DNA from: Candidatus Apopatosoma intestinale
GTDB taxonomy: Bacteria; Bacillota; Clostridia; Oscillospirales; CAG-272
DNA: 6,425 nucleotides
NCBI GenBank assembly: GCA_018064545.1
Contig: JAGHUY010000069.1
Location: 1-6,425, forward strand
Direction: 5' to 3'
The notes under the pieces are model-generated. The model made no database searches, was not told where the DNA came from, and saw only the letters and a program-made list of their open reading frames with translations. The translations under genes were made by a program, and so were the position numbers. Below, one piece after another: positions 5,049 through 6,425 of the stretch (position 1 is the first letter of the stretch; every line of letters begins with the position of its first letter).

Positions 5049-6329
5049 ATGGAAAAGAAAGAGTACGCACAAAATCTCCTCACCTATCTCGACGCCGCAC
5101 CGACACCGTATCAGTCGGTCGACGAACTGGAAAAAATGTTGGTCGCCGCCGGTGCTGTCGAACTTGCCGAGGACAAGGCGTGGAGTTTTGAAAAAGGAAA
5201 ACTCTTCTATATGAAGAAATCCGGCACGCAGATCGCGGCTTTCCGCATTTCGGGCGACCCGCGCGAGACGGGCTTCCGCATTTCCGCGGCGCACCATGAC
5301 GCGCCGGGCTTTCGCATCAAAACGGTGCCGTCCACGGTGGACGCGGGCTATGAACGTCTGTGTCTGGAAGGGTACGGCGGCATGATCGCTCACGGATGGC
5401 TCGACCGTCCGCTGTGTGTGGCCGGCCGCGTGTTTGTCAAAGCGGAAGACGGCGGCTACCGCGCCGTGAACGTGAATGTGAGAAAACCGCTCATCGTGAT
5501 CCCGAGTGCGGCCATCCACGTGGTTCGCGACGTCAACGACGGCGCGAAATTCAACGTGCAGACCGAACTCTGCCCGTTCTTCTGTCAGAGTGCGGACGGC
5601 AAACCGCAGTTTACGAAATTCCTCGCGCAGACGGTCGGCGTGGAGGAAAGCGATATTCTCAGTTTTGATCTCGGTCTGTATGAGGCCAATCCCTCGTCCT
5701 TCGCCGGATTAAACGAGGAGTTTATTTCCGCGCCCCGGCTTGACGACGCCGAAATGGCGTTTTGCAGTATCTCCGGTCTGTGCGAATCCGATGACAAGGG
5801 ACAGAACGACATTGCCATTGTCTTTGACCATGAGGAGATCGGCTCCAATTCGGATCGCGGTGCCATGTCCAACACGCTCGGGGAGATTGTGGATCGCATT
5901 TGCGAAAAACTGGGCTACGGAGCGGAGGATACCTACCGCGCCTACTCGCTCTCCACAGTGCTGTCGGCGGATATGGCGCACGCCTCCCATCCGTCTTACC
6001 TCGGCAAGGCCGATCCCAATCTGCCGGTCAGACTCAACCGCGGGCCCGTGCTGAAACTGGCCGCCCGTCAGAGTTACGCCACCTCGCCGAAGGGCAGTGC
6101 GATCTTCAAAACGCTCTGCGACAAGGCGAGCATCCCGTATCAGCAGTTCAATAATCGCAGTGACGCCCGCGGCGGCGGCACGATCGGGCCGATCATCTCA
6201 TCCCAGCACGGCCTGACCGTCATCGACATCGGCAATCCGATGCTCTCCATGCACGCGGTGCGCGAATTTGCCGGGACCGACGACGTGTTCTATATGACCA
6301 AACTGTTCCGCACCTTTTTTGAGAATTGA
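5049..6329 (+). CDS. apeB: M18-family metallo-aminopeptidase
   Basis: This is a cytosolic zinc aminopeptidase of family M18 (aspartyl aminopeptidase relatives), which removes N-terminal residues from peptides and aids peptide turnover. The 426-residue length matches the shorter 'M18 aminopeptidase 2' proteins of clostridia, on which the symbol is based. Metal and catalytic positions can be read: His82 in AHHDAPGF (where HTDSPGF is commoner) with Asp84, Asp232 in SAPRLDD, Glu262-Glu263 in FDHEEIGS, Asp308 in LSADMAHASHP, and His402 in LSMHAVRE. NNRSDARGGGTIGP (368-381) is a further family block. The central dimerisation/lid domain lies about 95-225. There is no signal peptide. The gene starts 12 nt after lplA, whose stop codon overlaps its Shine-Dalgarno, and is the last of the operon before a strong terminator. 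Substrate preference (acidic or broader) cannot be read from sequence. Confidence 0.95.
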   Translation: MEKKEYAQNLLTYLDAAPTPYQSVDELEKMLVAAGAVELAEDKAWSFEKGKLFYMKKSGTQIAAFRISGDPRETGFRISAAHHDAPGFRIKTVPSTVDAGYERLCLEGYGGMIAHGWLDRPLCVAGRVFVKAEDGGYRAVNVNVRKPLIVIPSAAIHVVRDVNDGAKFNVQTELCPFFCQSADGKPQFTKFLAQTVGVEESDILSFDLGLYEANPSSFAGLNEEFISAPRLDDAEMAFCSISGLCESDDKGQNDIAIVFDHEEIGSNSDRGAMSNTLGEIVDRICEKLGYGAEDTYRAYSLSTVLSADMAHASHPSYLGKADPNLPVRLNRGPVLKLAARQSYATSPKGSAIFKTLCDKASIPYQQFNNRSDARGGGTIGPIISSQHGLTVIDIGNPMLSMHAVREFAGTDDVFYMTKLFRTFFEN

Positions 6330-6331
6330 CA

Positions 6332-6362
6332 AAAAACGGCTTGCCGCGCGCAAGCCGTTTTT
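6332..6362. terminator. Bidirectional intrinsic terminator closing the mgtE-lplA-apeB operon
   Basis: A perfect inverted repeat of 12 bp, AAAAACGGCTTG (6332-6343) with CAAGCCGTTTTT (6351-6362), encloses a 7-nt loop (closable by one more C-G pair). The T5 and A5 ends let it work in both directions. It sits 2 nt after the aminopeptidase stop and 3 nt from the stop of the converging minus-strand gene. Confidence 0.93.
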
Positions 6363-6365
6363 ACT

Positions 6366-6425
6366 TTATAACGAAAAGTTTTCGCCGTAGCCGTAATGTT
6401 CGATGACGTAGTCCATATCTTTATC
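6366..6425 (-). CDS. C-terminal end of an unidentified protein (partial)
   Basis: On the minus strand the last 60 bases are open and end in TAA (6368-6366), encoding the 19-residue tail DKDMDYVIEHYGYGENFSL. The stop lies 3 nt from the bidirectional terminator, exactly where a gene converging on the mgtE operon should end. The rest of the gene lies beyond the right edge. I do not recognise the family from so few residues. That it is coding is an inference from the open frame, codon choice and position. Confidence 0.55.
   Translation of the reverse strand, partial: DKDMDYVIEHYGYGENFSL

Noticed and set aside
4593..5519. 308-codon open frame on the minus strand
   Set aside because: It is antisense across lplA and the aminopeptidase gene, both of which carry full sets of family motifs; it is a by-product of their codon bias.

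Overview
The window reads as an ordinary chromosomal stretch of a fairly GC-rich member of the Clostridia (Bacillota). Pointers are a tRNA-Ser with encoded CCA, strong GGAGG-type ribosome binding sites, sigma-A-like promoters, a clostridial-type set of housekeeping genes, and U-rich intrinsic terminators. The species cannot be named from the sequence alone. I see no phage, transposon, CRISPR array, toxin-antitoxin pair or defence system.

Layout. The left edge holds all but about four bases of a tRNA-Ser(CGA), closed by a hairpin that can terminate in both directions. Facing it on the minus strand is a two-gene operon: deoB (phosphopentomutase), then an EamA-family 10-TM transporter. These lie 9 nt apart, with the deoB stop codon inside the transporter's Shine-Dalgarno. 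From 2246 to 2641 is the only large non-coding region. It carries two back-to-back promoters (minus for deoB, plus for mgtE) and a leader of about 275 nt in front of mgtE. The plus-strand operon is mgtE (CBS-gated Mg2+ channel/transporter), lplA (lipoate-protein ligase, 4 nt downstream) and an M18 metallo-aminopeptidase (12 nt downstream). It ends in a strong bidirectional terminator. The last 60 bases are the C-terminal end of a minus-strand gene that continues past the right edge.

How the genes fit together. deoB links nucleoside salvage to the pentose phosphate pathway; its co-transcribed transporter has no predictable substrate. mgtE, lplA and the aminopeptidase have no obvious shared pathway; the tight spacing suggests one transcript driven from the promoter at 2331-2359.

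The most interesting part is the mgtE leader. It matches no Mg2+ riboswitch (M-box) that I can recognise. It contains two full copies and one partial copy of a 42-bp tandem repeat, and the third copy supplies the mgtE ribosome binding site. Each full unit can fold into a hairpin, and the four differences between the copies all fall in the loop. A competing terminator-like fold and a possible 26-codon leader peptide lie just upstream. Together these make a candidate, unproven, attenuation device.
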